A stretch of DNA of 64,000 nt from Rutpela maculata (taxonomy: Eukaryota; Arthropoda; Insecta; Coleoptera; Cerambycidae): NCBI GenBank assembly GCA_936432065.2, contig OW386285.2, forward strand, positions 367,227,249-367,291,248, in the 5' to 3' direction. This document shows positions 23,342-33,470 of this stretch, piece by piece. The notes below the pieces were generated by a model. The model searched no databases. It had not been told where the DNA came from and worked only from the letters and a program-made list of their open reading frames with translations. A program made the position numbers and the translations under genes. Each line of letters starts with the position of its first letter. Positions within the stretch are counted from its first letter, which is position 1.

Positions 23342-24847
23342 CACTTCTTATGGTGTTGGCCGATCAGATTTAGGAAGATCGCGAACATGCACAAATTCCT
23401 TGAATTTTCACTCTACTTTGGTCACCATGTTTTAGCTAATAGGTTGTCGATCAGGGTCAAGAACCATAAACAGAGGGAAGATAGGCAGTTCCCAATACTG
23501 CAACATTCGCTACTTGCCGGTAAAGCTGTGACGTCACGGTGAGACCTAAATCTGTTGTTTACGTTTCTAACGGCATTGTTTCTTTGTGTTTAGTGGTTTT
23601 GTCTACTTACTTACTGGTTTTCCTTTGTAAATCTCATATGTACATCTTCGTGTGTGTTTTATACGCTTCTTTGAGTTATGAAAACATTCCTGATTAGTGA
23701 AATTGTGTGCAGAAACAGGGACATACTATTGCTTGCCCTATTTTGGACCTTTATAGGACTTACAAGACAATTATTATTATTAGTGTTCTATGGTGATTTT
23801 GTATATTGCGTTTACGGTTCTTGAATCACCAAGACTATCATGGAAATAATTTCAATTCTTTCACGTTCGATTAGTTTCACGAATTTTAGAAAAATAATTA
23901 ATACTTAACACTTTAAGCACACTGCTCGTGCAAATTACACGTAACAGTTATAGTCAAGCAAACATCGAAATTTATACAGGAAAAAAAACATTCTGACGAG
24001 AACGATTTCAACTATTTATCACCGAAAGTATTGAAAAAAAACTCAATCGACTTGGCTACTGTCAGGTTGTGAATGGAACATTTATTTAATTTAGTTTTTG
24101 AAATTCCTTCATTTTTGTAGTATAGTATTTTTAAATTTCAAGATATTTTTTCTAAAAATTTCCTCATGCAACGTACATCGATATTTACCGTTTTGTATGT
24201 AAAAATGCGGAGTTGTGATTTAAAAAATATATTGATGACGTCATAGCATAGCTTTGTGAAAACTTAAAAAAAATATCAAAAGATGGCATTCTATATGAAC
24301 CTTTTGACATGTCTGAGCGATTTTCCTAAAAAAAAAAAAATGTGTATACTTTTTATCGTATTTATCCACTACTATACGAAAGCAGTGTATAATAGTGTAG
24401 ATAATAAATTATTATTATAACTCTAAAGAGGTAAATGATATACAACCGTTTAATTTTATTAATAAATCTACTCTACTAAGGAAATTTTAGAAAATATTAT
24501 TAATATTTAAACATGTCAAATAAATTTATATGCAGTTGTCAAGCAAATCAAAATTTATGACGCTATGTAAATATATAAAAATCTTATCCTCATGACACGT
24601 TTTTATGCTAGGTGCTATTATTATTAATCCGAGCAGCTTAACGACAGCTTACATCATAACCGACGCCAACTCCAAAATTAAACCAGAGTAAATAACATTA
24701 CAATACTATTGTGGCTGTCCATGTGATAACTCCCGGGCCGTTGAACTCCCAGAAAGGCTGTGGAATGACCGAGGGTATGTTAAAAATTGGTGGCCAAGGA
24801 CCGTGGTTTGAAGTCCACGCTAAATTGTAGATCCCTAGACGTAAGGG
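23342..24847. other. Intronic non-coding sequence
   Basis: No gene found. The region 24290-24400 (TATACGAAAGCAGTG) faintly resembles the outer ends of the foldback at 51941-55140. Confidence 0.4.
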
Positions 24848-26307
24848 CAGGGCCGGATTAAGGATTGGCGCGCCCCTAGGTTAATAATGTATTTGCGCCC
24901 TTACACTGAGAAAATCTCCAGAAATAAATTCTTTGCTGCGATTTTTTTAGCTAGAATAGCCATAATTTTAGTTAATTTAGAAATATCTGTTCACTACCTC
25001 AGAAAAGATCACTTTACTGAGTATGTATATTAGCCCTTAAAAAGTACTTTTCAGGCTTTATTAGTTGCTTTACTAAAGCAGTTGATCATTTAGCTACCAT
25101 TATAAAGAAGAATATGCAAAGAATAGTTTAACTGTGACAAATAAAAATGTTACTACAATTGCAAAGTTCTTTGCTGAGATAGATAATCAGAACACCATTC
25201 GGGCACAATCGGTCAACTTTTATTCAGGCGGAACATCACGAATTGTTTCTCTCCTGCATTTTGTTTCCATTCTTCGCTGATGGTGTTTACGTTGACTCCG
25301 CGTCATGCATTTAGTCATTTCAATAAGTATTTGTATAGGTATTGTGCAGTGCATTATTATTATAAAGACTTTGGTAAGTCGTTTGCTTTTGCTTTTGGTT
25401 TTTTAAATTGCGGTGTCTACTGTCAATATTAATAAGACGATCTCATCATAACTGCCCTATAAAACGCCATATTAATGTTTTTAGGTACCTACGCATCAGG
25501 TCATGCGTGTAACTTTTATGTTTAGAAAACGGCCTGATTCTTGCAATTGTTTAGTGGTAGTGGAGTCAAATTAAGGATCAAAATAGATGAATAAGGAATT
25601 CTTTGCCTACAGCAATTTTATTGTTTTAATCTGTTGAAGGTATAATAAGTGCTACGAGCAGTTTTCCATTGCTTCTTTGTAAAATTTTAACAATTTATTT
25701 TCTAGCAAATTCTCTGTTATTTGCCTTGTTATCTCCGATCTTAGTAATCGGATCGCAAAAATAAAAAGATCAAACTATTCACAATAAAATTATGATTAAG
25801 ACTAGGCATATGAAGAAACTTCCTGATAATTTGTTAATTTGTAAGAAAATAAAAACCACTAAAATTGCCTTTTTTGATAATTTAAGAAATATAACGTAAT
25901 AATGCACCAATTTGAACGAAAGTTGGTGGAACTATGCCCGTTATTGAACTAAACATTCGTGCCAAATTTTAACGTAAAATATTTATTGAAACGGTTAAAA
26001 ATAAGAAAAGGTTTCGAAATTTTAATCGCTTATTGTTTGAGTGCATCAACTCGTAGAAGGACGTTTTTTTTTCAAAATGTAGATTTTTATAATACAATAT
26101 ATTTTACAATGGTGTTAAGAGAAAAAAAAGGTTATCTTTAGATTGTATTTTTTAAATTTGTTTATCATTCTCAAAATTATAGTAATTATAACAAATTCAA
26201 ATAACTCTGTGGATCTTTTATAAAACCAAAAGTGGCAAACGAATTATGAAAGTAGATGATGATTACGTTTTATATATTTTTTACTTTTAAAGGTTGTTAT
26301 ACTAGGC
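24848..26307. other. Intronic sequence with an orphan hAT terminus
   Basis: CAGGGCCGGATTAAGGATTG at 24848 equals the left end of the 14757 element, but no partner terminus was found. From about 24905 a CACTGAGAAAATCTCC motif begins a degenerate stretch with repeated TTTGCTGC/AATTCTTTGC words, like that at 45840-46350. No gene is seen up to the Polinton's target duplication. Confidence 0.45.
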
Positions 26308-26313
26308 TGTGTA
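26308..26313. other. Polinton target-site duplication, left
   Basis: TGTGTA directly before the element. The identical hexamer follows the right end at 44459-44464. Six base pairs is the size made by Polinton integrases. Confidence 0.93.
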
Positions 26314-27151
26314 AGTAGATAAGCAAAGAGAGTTCTGGAGCGGAAGTGACTTGGATGGCATGTGTCCATCGAGATCTGACCATGAGCTGTTGGTCATTGT
26401 CGTCGGAGCTGAAGAGTGCTGCATTACGCGGTATGGGGGTGTGTGTGAAGTCTGTACCTAATGCCCTTCTGGCTAAGAAATTGGTCATTGTCGTCGGAGC
26501 TGAAGAGTTCTTGTGGTGAAGAGTGAAGAGTGCTGTATTACGTGGTATGGGGGTGTGTGAAGTCTGTACCTAATGCCCTTCTGGCTAAGAAATATTTCAG
26601 CATGACTGTGCAGAGATTTTAAATTTAGGTAAATTGAATATAAACGACGACGACGACGGTTGCTGGCCCCGAGACATAGGAGTGAGAGGAAGTGATAAGA
26701 AAACGGATATGTGATAAGAGAGAGTGTAACATTTGTATAGAAATGCAAATTAAATGAAATTTTTATCATAACCGCCGGTTAGGGTGGGCAATATATTTAT
26801 TTATTATTATTATATTATGGTGATGTTTGAATGTGAACATAGGCGTACATAAATTAAAAAAAAAACTGTTGAATTTAATCAAATTCAGATATAAATTAAA
26901 CAAAAATTGTATTGCTATTTCATTTATTACACAAAAAAAAAAACATTATAATATTATTCATTCACACTGCTGCGGAGAGACATGACATTTTTCCTAATAA
27001 TTTTAATTATACACTTTACAATTAGGAGAGAAGAACAAACTGTAATGTAATACAGCAAACCAGACACCGCTTCCACTCCAATATCATAATTTTGTTTTTC
27101 AGAATTTGCATTGCTGATGATGGTAGGTGCAGTACAGGGGGTGGCAGCACA
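26314..27151 (+). repeat. Polinton left TIR (838 bp)
   Basis: Reverse complement of 43621-44458 with no length difference. The inner boundary is at GGCAGCACA, after which left and right diverge. The innermost 198 bp (26954-27151) are the mirror of the 3' part of the membrane-protein gene at 43345, so this end carries a promoterless C-terminal fragment on the - strand. Open frames within the TIR on the - strand have no recognisable domain. Confidence 0.95.
26390..26591. repeat. Subterminal direct duplication in the left TIR
   Basis: Two tandem copies of a roughly 90-110-bp unit (TGGTCATTGTCGTCGGAGCT through CCTTCTGGCTAAGAAA) differ by a 20-base insertion and small changes. The mirror pair is at 44181-44382. 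Such subterminal repeats could be binding sites for integrase or terminal protein, but that is inference. Confidence 0.8.
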
Positions 27152-27318
27152 ATAATTTTAATTATACACTTTACATAAATTAAAAAAACTGTCGAAACCA
27201 GGATTTGAACCCGGGACCTCTAGAACTTCAGTCTAATGCTCTCCCCACTGAGCTATTTCGACTTTAATCAAATTCAGATATAAATTAAACAAAAATTGTA
27301 TTTCTATTTCATTTATTG
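27151..27318. repeat. Rearranged duplicate of TIR sequence surrounding the tRNA gene
   Basis: Bases 27151-27175 repeat 26996-27020. Bases 27173-27196 and 27257-27318 then repeat 26847-26928 (ACATAAATT, A-run, ACTGT, then TTTAATCAAATTCAGATATA), with the tRNA gene placed exactly between the two halves. The TIR itself has the uninterrupted version and acts as the empty site. Confidence 0.8.
27190..27262 (-). tRNA. tRNA-Phe (anticodon GAA)
   Basis: On the - strand the 72 bases before the discriminator A fold as a standard cloverleaf. The acceptor is GTCGAAA/TTTCGAC, the D arm is GCTC...GAGC, the anticodon stem TTAGA/TCTAG encloses CTGAAGT with GAA at positions 34-36, and the T stem CCGGG/CCTGG (one G-U) encloses TTCAAAT. 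The A box TAGCTCAGTGG and B box GGTTCAAATCC are intact, and a T7 run follows immediately as a Pol III terminator, so the gene looks expressible. No CCA is encoded, as normal for eukaryotes. It lies inside the Polinton just inward of the left TIR. Confidence 0.93.
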
Positions 27319-27554
27319 TACGATACTTCCAATCTCAATAAAAGTGGCCGTTAATTAATTATATCGCAAGGAAATAAAACCGAGAAAGCGTTGATATGTT
27401 ATTTCATAGGAAACAGGAAAAGATGATAAACCTGCCTACATAGCCACAAAGTGCACGTGATGACAAAGCAAGTTGAAGGAAGGAAGTTGATAAATATATT
27501 CCATTAGTTGGTTATGTGAAAATATCATTTAGTACTGATGTAGATGTCGACGAG
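27319..27554. other. Upstream region of the left operon
   Basis: Non-coding sequence between the tRNA module and the first TATA box. No repeat recognised. Confidence 0.5.
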
Positions 27555-27562
27555 TATAAAAG
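27555..27562 (+). promoter_or_regulatory. TATA box of the leftmost + strand gene
   Basis: TATAAAAG lies about 90 bases before the leader intron, with a TCACTTAC initiator-like site about 25 bases downstream. The spacing fits a Pol II core promoter driving the spliced small gene and perhaps PolB. Confidence 0.65.
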
Positions 27563-27644
27563 CATAAACTGAGATTGAGATCACTTACTTTCCAAGTTAT
27601 AAATAATTTTGTTAGCAAGTGTTTGTGCGCATTACTGATTTAAC

Positions 27645-27707
27645 GTAAGTTCTATTAATTTATTTTATTGCAATTTATCTCAATATAATACAAAAAAATA
27701 TTTTTAG
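27645..27707 (+). other. Leader intron ending at the start codon
   Basis: AAC|GTAAGT donor and a T-rich tract ending ATTTTTAG directly before ATG (27708). It is 63 bases, nearly the same size as the second intron of the same gene. Prediction from consensus only. Confidence 0.6.
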
Positions 27708-28111
27708 ATGGACTTAAATAAACTGAATGCCGTATCACTTTTAGATACAAAGCCAACCATCAAATTAACGGACCTCCCACTAGATACACCTGTTCCAATA
27801 ATTTCAGCAAAGCTAATAAAAACCAAATTTGGAACAACGGTTCTATTAGAATTCGGTGACAGCACAGCATTTTTACCAAAACGAGTGGTTCCCCATATGA
27901 AGGATAATTTGGAGAATTTCACAGCAGGAAAATACAGCCTGATCTTTAAAGGTCAAAAAGATGTTAATAAGCCTGCATTAGGAACAACATTCGAATTTAT
28001 TGAAACCGAAAGTTGGACTCAAAGTGCATGTAAGTAATTTATTATGCATTTTGAAGATATTTATTAAATGCCATTTTTCTTTTAATTTTAGCTGATTCAC
28101 AACAATTCTAA
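27708..28111 (+). CDS. Small spliced Polinton protein, possible ssDNA-binding/OB-fold type
   Basis: Unspliced, the frame is 109 codons and ends in CK. A consensus intron (28030-28091, GTAAGT...TTTTAG, 62 bases) instead joins 27708-28029 to 28092-28111 in frame, giving 113 residues ending in a Ser/Gln-rich tail. The protein has alternating hydrophobic strands ('TPVPIISAKLIKTKFGTTVLLEF', here shown in part as TKFGTTVLLEF), a 'FLPKRV' loop and a C-terminal 'YSLIFKG' strand, which suggests a small beta-barrel. Small proteins like this precede PolB in some insect Polintons. A role in coating displaced single strands during protein-primed replication is inference from fold and position. It begins right after the leader intron and follows a good TATA box. 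Confidence 0.7.
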
Positions 28112-28142
28112 AAGTGGCTGTGGGCGGATCCATACACATAAA

Positions 28143-28176
28143 GAGCTGCAATAATTTAGGAGCTGCAATAATTTAG
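28143..28176. repeat. 17-bp direct repeat upstream of the next ORF
   Basis: GAGCTGCAATAATTTAG occurs twice in tandem immediately before the start at 28178. Confidence 0.8.
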
Positions 28177-28177
28177 T

Positions 28178-28480
28178 ATGTATAAGTGCATTATTTGTAG
28201 AAAGAAATTCAAAATTCGCTTTTTTGTTGAAAATCACGCATTTTTTTATAATAATAATACAATATACTCGAAAGTAGATATTTCTATTTATTTGTTATAT
28301 AATGAAAATTTATTTAAACGATTGATTCATCAATTTGTGGGGTTAGATTATACACAAAACATTGAAAAAGTAAAACAATTATTTATAAATATTCAACCTA
28401 AGTTTACTGCAGCATTAGAGTTCAAACTCTCGAGCATAGAAGTTTGCAAGAAGTGTATTGTATTATTAGATAAAATTTGA
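28178..28480 (+). CDS. Small CxxC protein upstream of PolB, unknown function
   Basis: A 100-residue basic protein with CIIC near the N-terminus (Cys4, Cys7) and CKKC near the C-terminus (Cys90, Cys93). The four cysteines could bind one zinc ion. The middle is hydrophobic-aromatic and probably helical. Its stop overlaps the PolB start in an ATGA, which suggests expression from one transcript by reinitiation, or an uncharted splice that fuses it to PolB. I do not recognise a family. Its position before PolB suggests a replication accessory, which is inference only. Confidence 0.6.
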   Translation: MYKCIICRKKFKIRFFVENHAFFYNNNTIYSKVDISIYLLYNENLFKRLIHQFVGLDYTQNIEKVKQLFINIQPKFTAALEFKLSSIEVCKKCIVLLDKI

Positions 28481-31400
28481 TAATGGATATATGTAATTTA
28501 AGTGATGAAATTGTGAAGAAGTTTCAAAATGTAACAAAAATTTTGAGTGAGTGTAAAAATATTATAGGTCGGGAAAAATGGTTAAAATTAGTGAAAGGGC
28601 ATTTAAGTTTGCTTAACCAAGCATTAAAAAATCGCAATTCTATTGGAATTCGTAGAAAAATTCATACAAATATTGGACATTTAAAAAAAGTTAAAATTTT
28701 AATAAAAAATTTAGGCAACATTGGATGGGGTTTGAGTGGTAGAGTAAATAGAAGTTCTAGAATTAAATGGGAGGATATAAATTCGGTATTTTCAGGTCGC
28801 ATACGTTCAGGTTTAATAATAAATTTAATACATAAAGATATGAGACAGTTCCTTGATGATTCCTTCTTTCTATTCAAGTCACGAATAAATAATATTCTCA
28901 AATCACAGCCGGCAATCAAAGTGAATGCATGTTTTTGTGGGGAATTCATTAAAAATAATAATATTAAGTCAGAAGAAATGGAATTTAAATATTTCAACAC
29001 TAAAAATGCCTCAATTGATATCAGCACTGATTTAAAGTTGTGGTTTCAGGAATATATTATAGATAAAATTTTAAATAAATTAGAGGAATTCCAGGAAAAA
29101 GAGTCGGGATTTGTGCTACAAAAAATAATAAGTTTAGAAATAAATATTAATAAGGTTGAAATGGGTAACGGCTCATCTTTCATTAGACTTCCCAATCAAA
29201 TAGCTAAAAAACATGCATGTGTCAATGTTAAAAATTATGATGATGAAGCATGCTTTGCCTGGTCCATAATTTCGGCTTTGTATCCCGTTGACAGTAATTC
29301 CGATAGAATATCATCGTACCCCCACTACTCCGAAATTTTGAATTTAAAAAATATTAAACTTCCAATGTCACTACTACAAATTACAAAATTTGAAAAACAA
29401 AATAACATTTCTGTTAATATTTATATGCTAAAATTGTTTGGAAATAATTTTCATTCAGTACCAGCTCGTTTAACTAAAACCAAATTAGAAAAACATGTAA
29501 ACTTATTAATGATTCAAAATAACTATACAGATGAGCGTGAAAAAAGTACTGATGATGATGATTCCAATCTTGAAATAAAATATCATTTCTGTTGGATAAA
29601 AGACCTTTCCAGACTTGTGTCTAGTCAAATGAGTAAACGTAATGGAAAACTGTACATTTGTGATATATGTTTAAATTATTTTTCTAGTGAAGCAAAATTA
29701 AATTTACACACAGTAGACTGTAAAAATGTTAATAAATGTAAAATATCATTTCCAAAGGAAAAAATTGTAAAGTTCAAAAATTATAATTATAAAGAGCCTG
29801 TACCGTTCATATTGTACTGCGATTTCGAATCAATGCTAGAACCATTTTCCGAAATTAGTCAAACTAAAACTTTAAAATACCAAAAACATACTGCTTTCAG
29901 CGCAGGATTATATTTTAAATGTTCGTATGATGATAGCTTATCGTATTATTGCAGCAATCGTGGTTTTAACTGTATAGAGTGGTTTTCAAAACAATTAGAG
30001 AATATCGGTGAATTTCTCGAATCAAAATTAAAGACTATTGTACCAATGGACATTTCTGAACATCAGCAAAAAGAGTTCGCCGCATCAACTCACTGCCATA
30101 TTTGCGAATCAATATTTAAACCTGAAGATAAGAAAGTACGTGACCACAACCATTTCACAGGTAAATACCGCGGACCGGCGCATGAAAACTGCAACTTAAA
30201 TTTTAAAAAATCATTTATAGTACCGGTCGTCTTTCATAATTTATCTGGATATGACGCTCATTTTCTAATCAAAGATCTTGCAAAAACCGGTCAGATCACT
30301 TTATTGCCAATCAATAAGGAAAAATACATATCGTTCACAAGAAGTGTTGAAGGCTCGGTAATAAAATTTCGGTTTATCGATTCTTTCCGATTTATGGCCG
30401 CATCGCTGGATAAACTATCATCATATTTAACAAAAGGGGAATTAACAAATTTGCAAAAAGAATTTAGTGATTTAGATAGTGAAAAGTTTAATATGCTTAC
30501 GAGAAAGGGCGTCTTCCCATATGATTTTATAGATTCTTTTAAAAAATTATCTGAAACTGAGTTGCCGGCAAAAGAACATTTTTACAATAAATTAAATGAC
30601 TCTAATATAAGCGATGAAGATTACCAACATGCTCGGAATGTTTGGGAAAAATTTAATATTAAAACACTAGGTGAATATTCAGACTTATATCTAAAAACTG
30701 ATGTAATTTTATTGGCAGATATTTTCGAAAATTTCAGACAAAAATGTTTAAATATTTATCAATTAGATCCGGCACATTACTATACACTACCGGGCTATAC
30801 GTGGGATTGTATGTTAAAGTTTACAAAAGTAGAGTTGGAACTTTTACAGGACATCGACATGCTTTTATTTATTGAACGTGGTATTCGAGGTGGTGTAAGT
30901 CAGTGCTGTAATAGATATGCTAAGGCTAACAATAAATTTTTGTCAGAATATGATTGTTCAAAACCTAGTTCTTATCTATTATATCTTGATATAAATAACA
31001 TGTATGGATGGGCCATGGAAGCCTTTTTGCCCTACAAAGGGTTTCGGTGGGTGGAGAATTTTGAAAATTTTAATGTGATAGATGTACCAGACGACTCAGA
31101 AAACGGATATATTCTCGAAGTTGATTTAGAGTACCCGGAACATCTACACGACAAACATAAAGATATGCCTCTCTGTCCGGAACATCTAGTGCCGCCGGGA
31201 TCAAAATTACCAAAACTGATGACGACACTCTACCATAAAACCCGATATGTAATACACTATAGAAATTTAAAGCAAGCTTTATCCTTGGGGATTAAACTTA
31301 TAAAAATTCACCGTATATTAGAGTTCAAACAATCTCCATGGCTAAGACCGTACATAGAGTTAAATACAAAACTGCGCGCAAGTTCGAAAAATGAATTTGA

Positions 31401-32214
31401 AAAGAATCTATTTAAGTTACTAATTAATGCAGTTTTTGGTAAGACTATGGAAAATATTCGTAAGCATCGGCTTGTAAAATTGGTGTCGAAATGGGAGGGT
31501 CGATATGGTGCTAAAAATTACATCGCTAGCCCCAATTTCCATAGCCGTGCTATATTTGACGAGAATTTAGTGGCTATTGAATTAAATAAGTCTGAAATTT
31601 TTTTCAACAAGCCTTTATACATCGGATTATGTATTTTAGATATATCGAAAACTTGTATATATGATTTTCACTATAATTTTATGTTGCAAAAATTTGAAAA
31701 TAATGATGACTGTAAATTGCTGTACACCGATACGGATAGCCTTATTTATGACATAAAATGTGAAGATGTTTATGAGAAAATTATAAAAGAAAACATTGCT
31801 AAATTCGATACTAGTGACTATCCACCCAACAACCGATACAATATCCCTTTAGTTAATAAAAAAATTCCCGGGATCATGAAAGATGAGTTAAATGGTAGCA
31901 TAATGACCCATTTTGTAGGTTTACGGTCAAAGATGTATGCGCTTAGAGTTGAAGGGGAAAATGTTATAAAAAAATCTAAAGGGGTAAAGACTAATATTGT
32001 AAAAAATAAAATTTCATTCGATGACTATAAGAACTGTTTGGAAACTAAAACCGAACTGTACCGAACCCAAAGAACCATCCAATCACATTTACATAAAGTC
32101 TACTCGGTTAAGCAAACTAAAGTTGCTTTGAACCCCTCCGATGATAAAAGATATTTAATCCAGGATTCAACAGATACATTACCTTGGGGTCACTACTCAA
32201 TTATGATAGAATAA
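28477..32214 (+). CDS. PolB: Protein-primed family B DNA polymerase
   Basis: 1245 residues, replicating the linear element from its ends. The exonuclease domain shows Asp449-x-Glu451 (CDFES), Asn588 and Asp593 (HNLSGYD), and Tyr738...Asp742 (YLKTD). Between Exo I and Exo II lies an HNH/endonuclease VII-like zinc segment (Cys540, Cys543, DHNH, Cys572), a usual insert in Polinton polymerases. The polymerase motifs are intact: A around Asp838 (YLDINNMYGW), B at Lys980-Gly988 (KLLINAVFG) and C at 1083-1088 (YTDTDS). A C-terminal block near residue 1220 is also typical of the family. The ~440-residue N-terminal region is where a terminal protein-like part would sit, but I see no clear motif. All catalytic residues are present. 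The stop codon overlaps AATAAA at 32211. It converges with the IAP gene. Confidence 0.95.
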   Translation: MIMDICNLSDEIVKKFQNVTKILSECKNIIGREKWLKLVKGHLSLLNQALKNRNSIGIRRKIHTNIGHLKKVKILIKNLGNIGWGLSGRVNRSSRIKWEDINSVFSGRIRSGLIINLIHKDMRQFLDDSFFLFKSRINNILKSQPAIKVNACFCGEFIKNNNIKSEEMEFKYFNTKNASIDISTDLKLWFQEYIIDKILNKLEEFQEKESGFVLQKIISLEININKVEMGNGSSFIRLPNQIAKKHACVNVKNYDDEACFAWSIISALYPVDSNSDRISSYPHYSEILNLKNIKLPMSLLQITKFEKQNNISVNIYMLKLFGNNFHSVPARLTKTKLEKHVNLLMIQNNYTDEREKSTDDDDSNLEIKYHFCWIKDLSRLVSSQMSKRNGKLYICDICLNYFSSEAKLNLHTVDCKNVNKCKISFPKEKIVKFKNYNYKEPVPFILYCDFESMLEPFSEISQTKTLKYQKHTAFSAGLYFKCSYDDSLSYYCSNRGFNCIEWFSKQLENIGEFLESKLKTIVPMDISEHQQKEFAASTHCHICESIFKPEDKKVRDHNHFTGKYRGPAHENCNLNFKKSFIVPVVFHNLSGYDAHFLIKDLAKTGQITLLPINKEKYISFTRSVEGSVIKFRFIDSFRFMAASLDKLSSYLTKGELTNLQKEFSDLDSEKFNMLTRKGVFPYDFIDSFKKLSETELPAKEHFYNKLNDSNISDEDYQHARNVWEKFNIKTLGEYSDLYLKTDVILLADIFENFRQKCLNIYQLDPAHYYTLPGYTWDCMLKFTKVELELLQDIDMLLFIERGIRGGVSQCCNRYAKANNKFLSEYDCSKPSSYLLYLDINNMYGWAMEAFLPYKGFRWVENFENFNVIDVPDDSENGYILEVDLEYPEHLHDKHKDMPLCPEHLVPPGSKLPKLMTTLYHKTRYVIHYRNLKQALSLGIKLIKIHRILEFKQSPWLRPYIELNTKLRASSKNEFEKNLFKLLINAVFGKTMENIRKHRLVKLVSKWEGRYGAKNYIASPNFHSRAIFDENLVAIELNKSEIFFNKPLYIGLCILDISKTCIYDFHYNFMLQKFENNDDCKLLYTDTDSLIYDIKCEDVYEKIIKENIAKFDTSDYPPNNRYNIPLVNKKIPGIMKDELNGSIMTHFVGLRSKMYALRVEGENVIKKSKGVKTNIVKNKISFDDYKNCLETKTELYRTQRTIQSHLHKVYSVKQTKVALNPSDDKRYLIQDSTDTLPWGHYSIMIE

Positions 32215-32656
32215 ATTGTTTTTAGTTGAAACGTAAGGGTAAACATGGAATTACTGCCGCACCATGCCAATTTTATCAGCGAACCATTTTTTACACATCT
32301 TCTTAGCAATGAAGTGAAAAAGATGAATCCAAAAAAAAACTTAGTTTAATAGCGTATACTGCTTTATGTCAAAATCAAACTAAAATAGAATGTGCTTATT
32401 GTTAAGATTAAACTATTGTAGTAGCTATTGCAGCTCTTTTGTATTTAAAATAATATTTTATAAAACTTATTACTGTCTGTACATTATAAGCTCTTTTTTA
32501 TGTGTTTAAAATAATATTTTATAAAACTTATTACTGTCTGTACATTTTAAGCTCTTTTTATGTGTTTAAAATAAAATTTTATAAAACTTAACTCTGATTT
32601 TTATTTCTAGGAATTAGGAAAAATCAAAAAACACTTCATTATCATACATACTTTAT
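32215..32656. terminator. Convergent 3' region with 61-bp tandem repeat
   Basis: Lies between the 3' ends of PolB (+) and IAP (-). A 60-61-bp unit (TTTAAAATAATATTTTATAAA, ACTTATTACTGTCTGTACAT, AAGCTCTTTTTATGTG) occurs about 2.4 times from 32444 to 32590. TTTATT near 32652 gives AATAAA for the - strand, and 32211 gives it for the + strand. Likely shared polyadenylation and termination sequence. Confidence 0.6.
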
Positions 32657-33400
32657 TTATGATATAAATATTTTCAAAAAAGATGTGATTTTTTGTCTAC
32701 ATATAATACATTTATCAAAATTAACTGAACAATCACTACAACATACTGTATGCTTACAGGGCATAAAAACAACAGAGAGCTCATTTTCTAAACAAATTTT
32801 ACATAACAGTTTATTACAAGTTTCAACTTGATTAATTTTTACATCCTGTGCTTCTTCTGATACTAGCATTTCTTTTATCGCTAGTGATGACGTTACATTT
32901 TTTTCATTCTTGAGCTGATTATATTCACATTTAGAATTAAAGCGGGCATGCTCTTCCCACACATTATCTCCAGAACTCCAATTCATTAAACCCACACCAC
33001 AGTGAAAACATATGACTTGATCACCTGTGCCGGTATAGTAGAAACCTACCTCAGCTAATTCTCTCGGTTTTTGGCTTATCTGAGGGGGCCAGTTCTCAAA
33101 TGTTTTTAAGCGGCTTTCCAAAGTCATTTTATCTGAATAAAGCGGGGCCCGTCTTCTCTTAATAAATAACGAATTATCCTCACCATTTTCAAAAAACGCA
33201 CAGTCGGGGCTCCATCTCAAATGATCTACTGTGGGATCATCACCCTCACACCAATTACATAATTCAATTTCACATATTGGACATTTAACTATGTCTTCTT
33301 GACCAACATAAATGAAACCAGCTAGAGCTAGAGTAGACTTTGGAAATTCTGATAACCAATTTTCAAATGTTTCTAATCTTTTCTCATACTGCACATCCAT
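32657..33400 (-). CDS. IAP: Inhibitor-of-apoptosis protein (two BIR domains plus RING)
   Basis: 247 residues. BIR1 (about 8-70) binds zinc with Cys40, Cys43, His60 and Cys67. BIR2 (about 97-161) uses Cys131, Cys134, His151 and Cys158. The C-terminal RING runs from Cys200 to Cys234 with Cys200, Cys203, Cys215, His217, Cys221, Cys224, Cys231 and Cys234. The layout is that of insect and baculovirus IAPs, which block caspases and ubiquitinate partners. It is not a Polinton core gene and was probably captured from a host or another virus. BIR1 reads 'KCPICEIELCNWCEGDDP', which keeps the zinc ligands. TATATAAA ends at the base before ATG, too close to be its own promoter unless the transcript starts inside the ORF. 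It is first from the right in the convergent block. Confidence 0.93.
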   Translation of the reverse strand: MDVQYEKRLETFENWLSEFPKSTLALAGFIYVGQEDIVKCPICEIELCNWCEGDDPTVDHLRWSPDCAFFENGEDNSLFIKRRRAPLYSDKMTLESRLKTFENWPPQISQKPRELAEVGFYYTGTGDQVICFHCGVGLMNWSSGDNVWEEHARFNSKCEYNQLKNEKNVTSSLAIKEMLVSEEAQDVKINQVETCNKLLCKICLENELSVVFMPCKHTVCCSDCSVNFDKCIICRQKITSFLKIFIS

Positions 33401-33470
33401 TTTATATACCAGTCAAATAACTACTGAATTGGGATAAATAATAAGATGGTATTTATTTGAAAATATTTAT

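Noticed and set aside
26485..26769. 94-codon frame present in both Polinton TIRs
   Set aside because: No domain or clear start context. It spans the subterminal duplication and reads outward to the end. Its identity in both TIRs follows from TIR identity, not selection on coding.
33401..33408. TATATAAA on the - strand as the IAP promoter
   Set aside because: It ends directly at the IAP start codon, so a standard start site would fall inside the gene; left unassigned.
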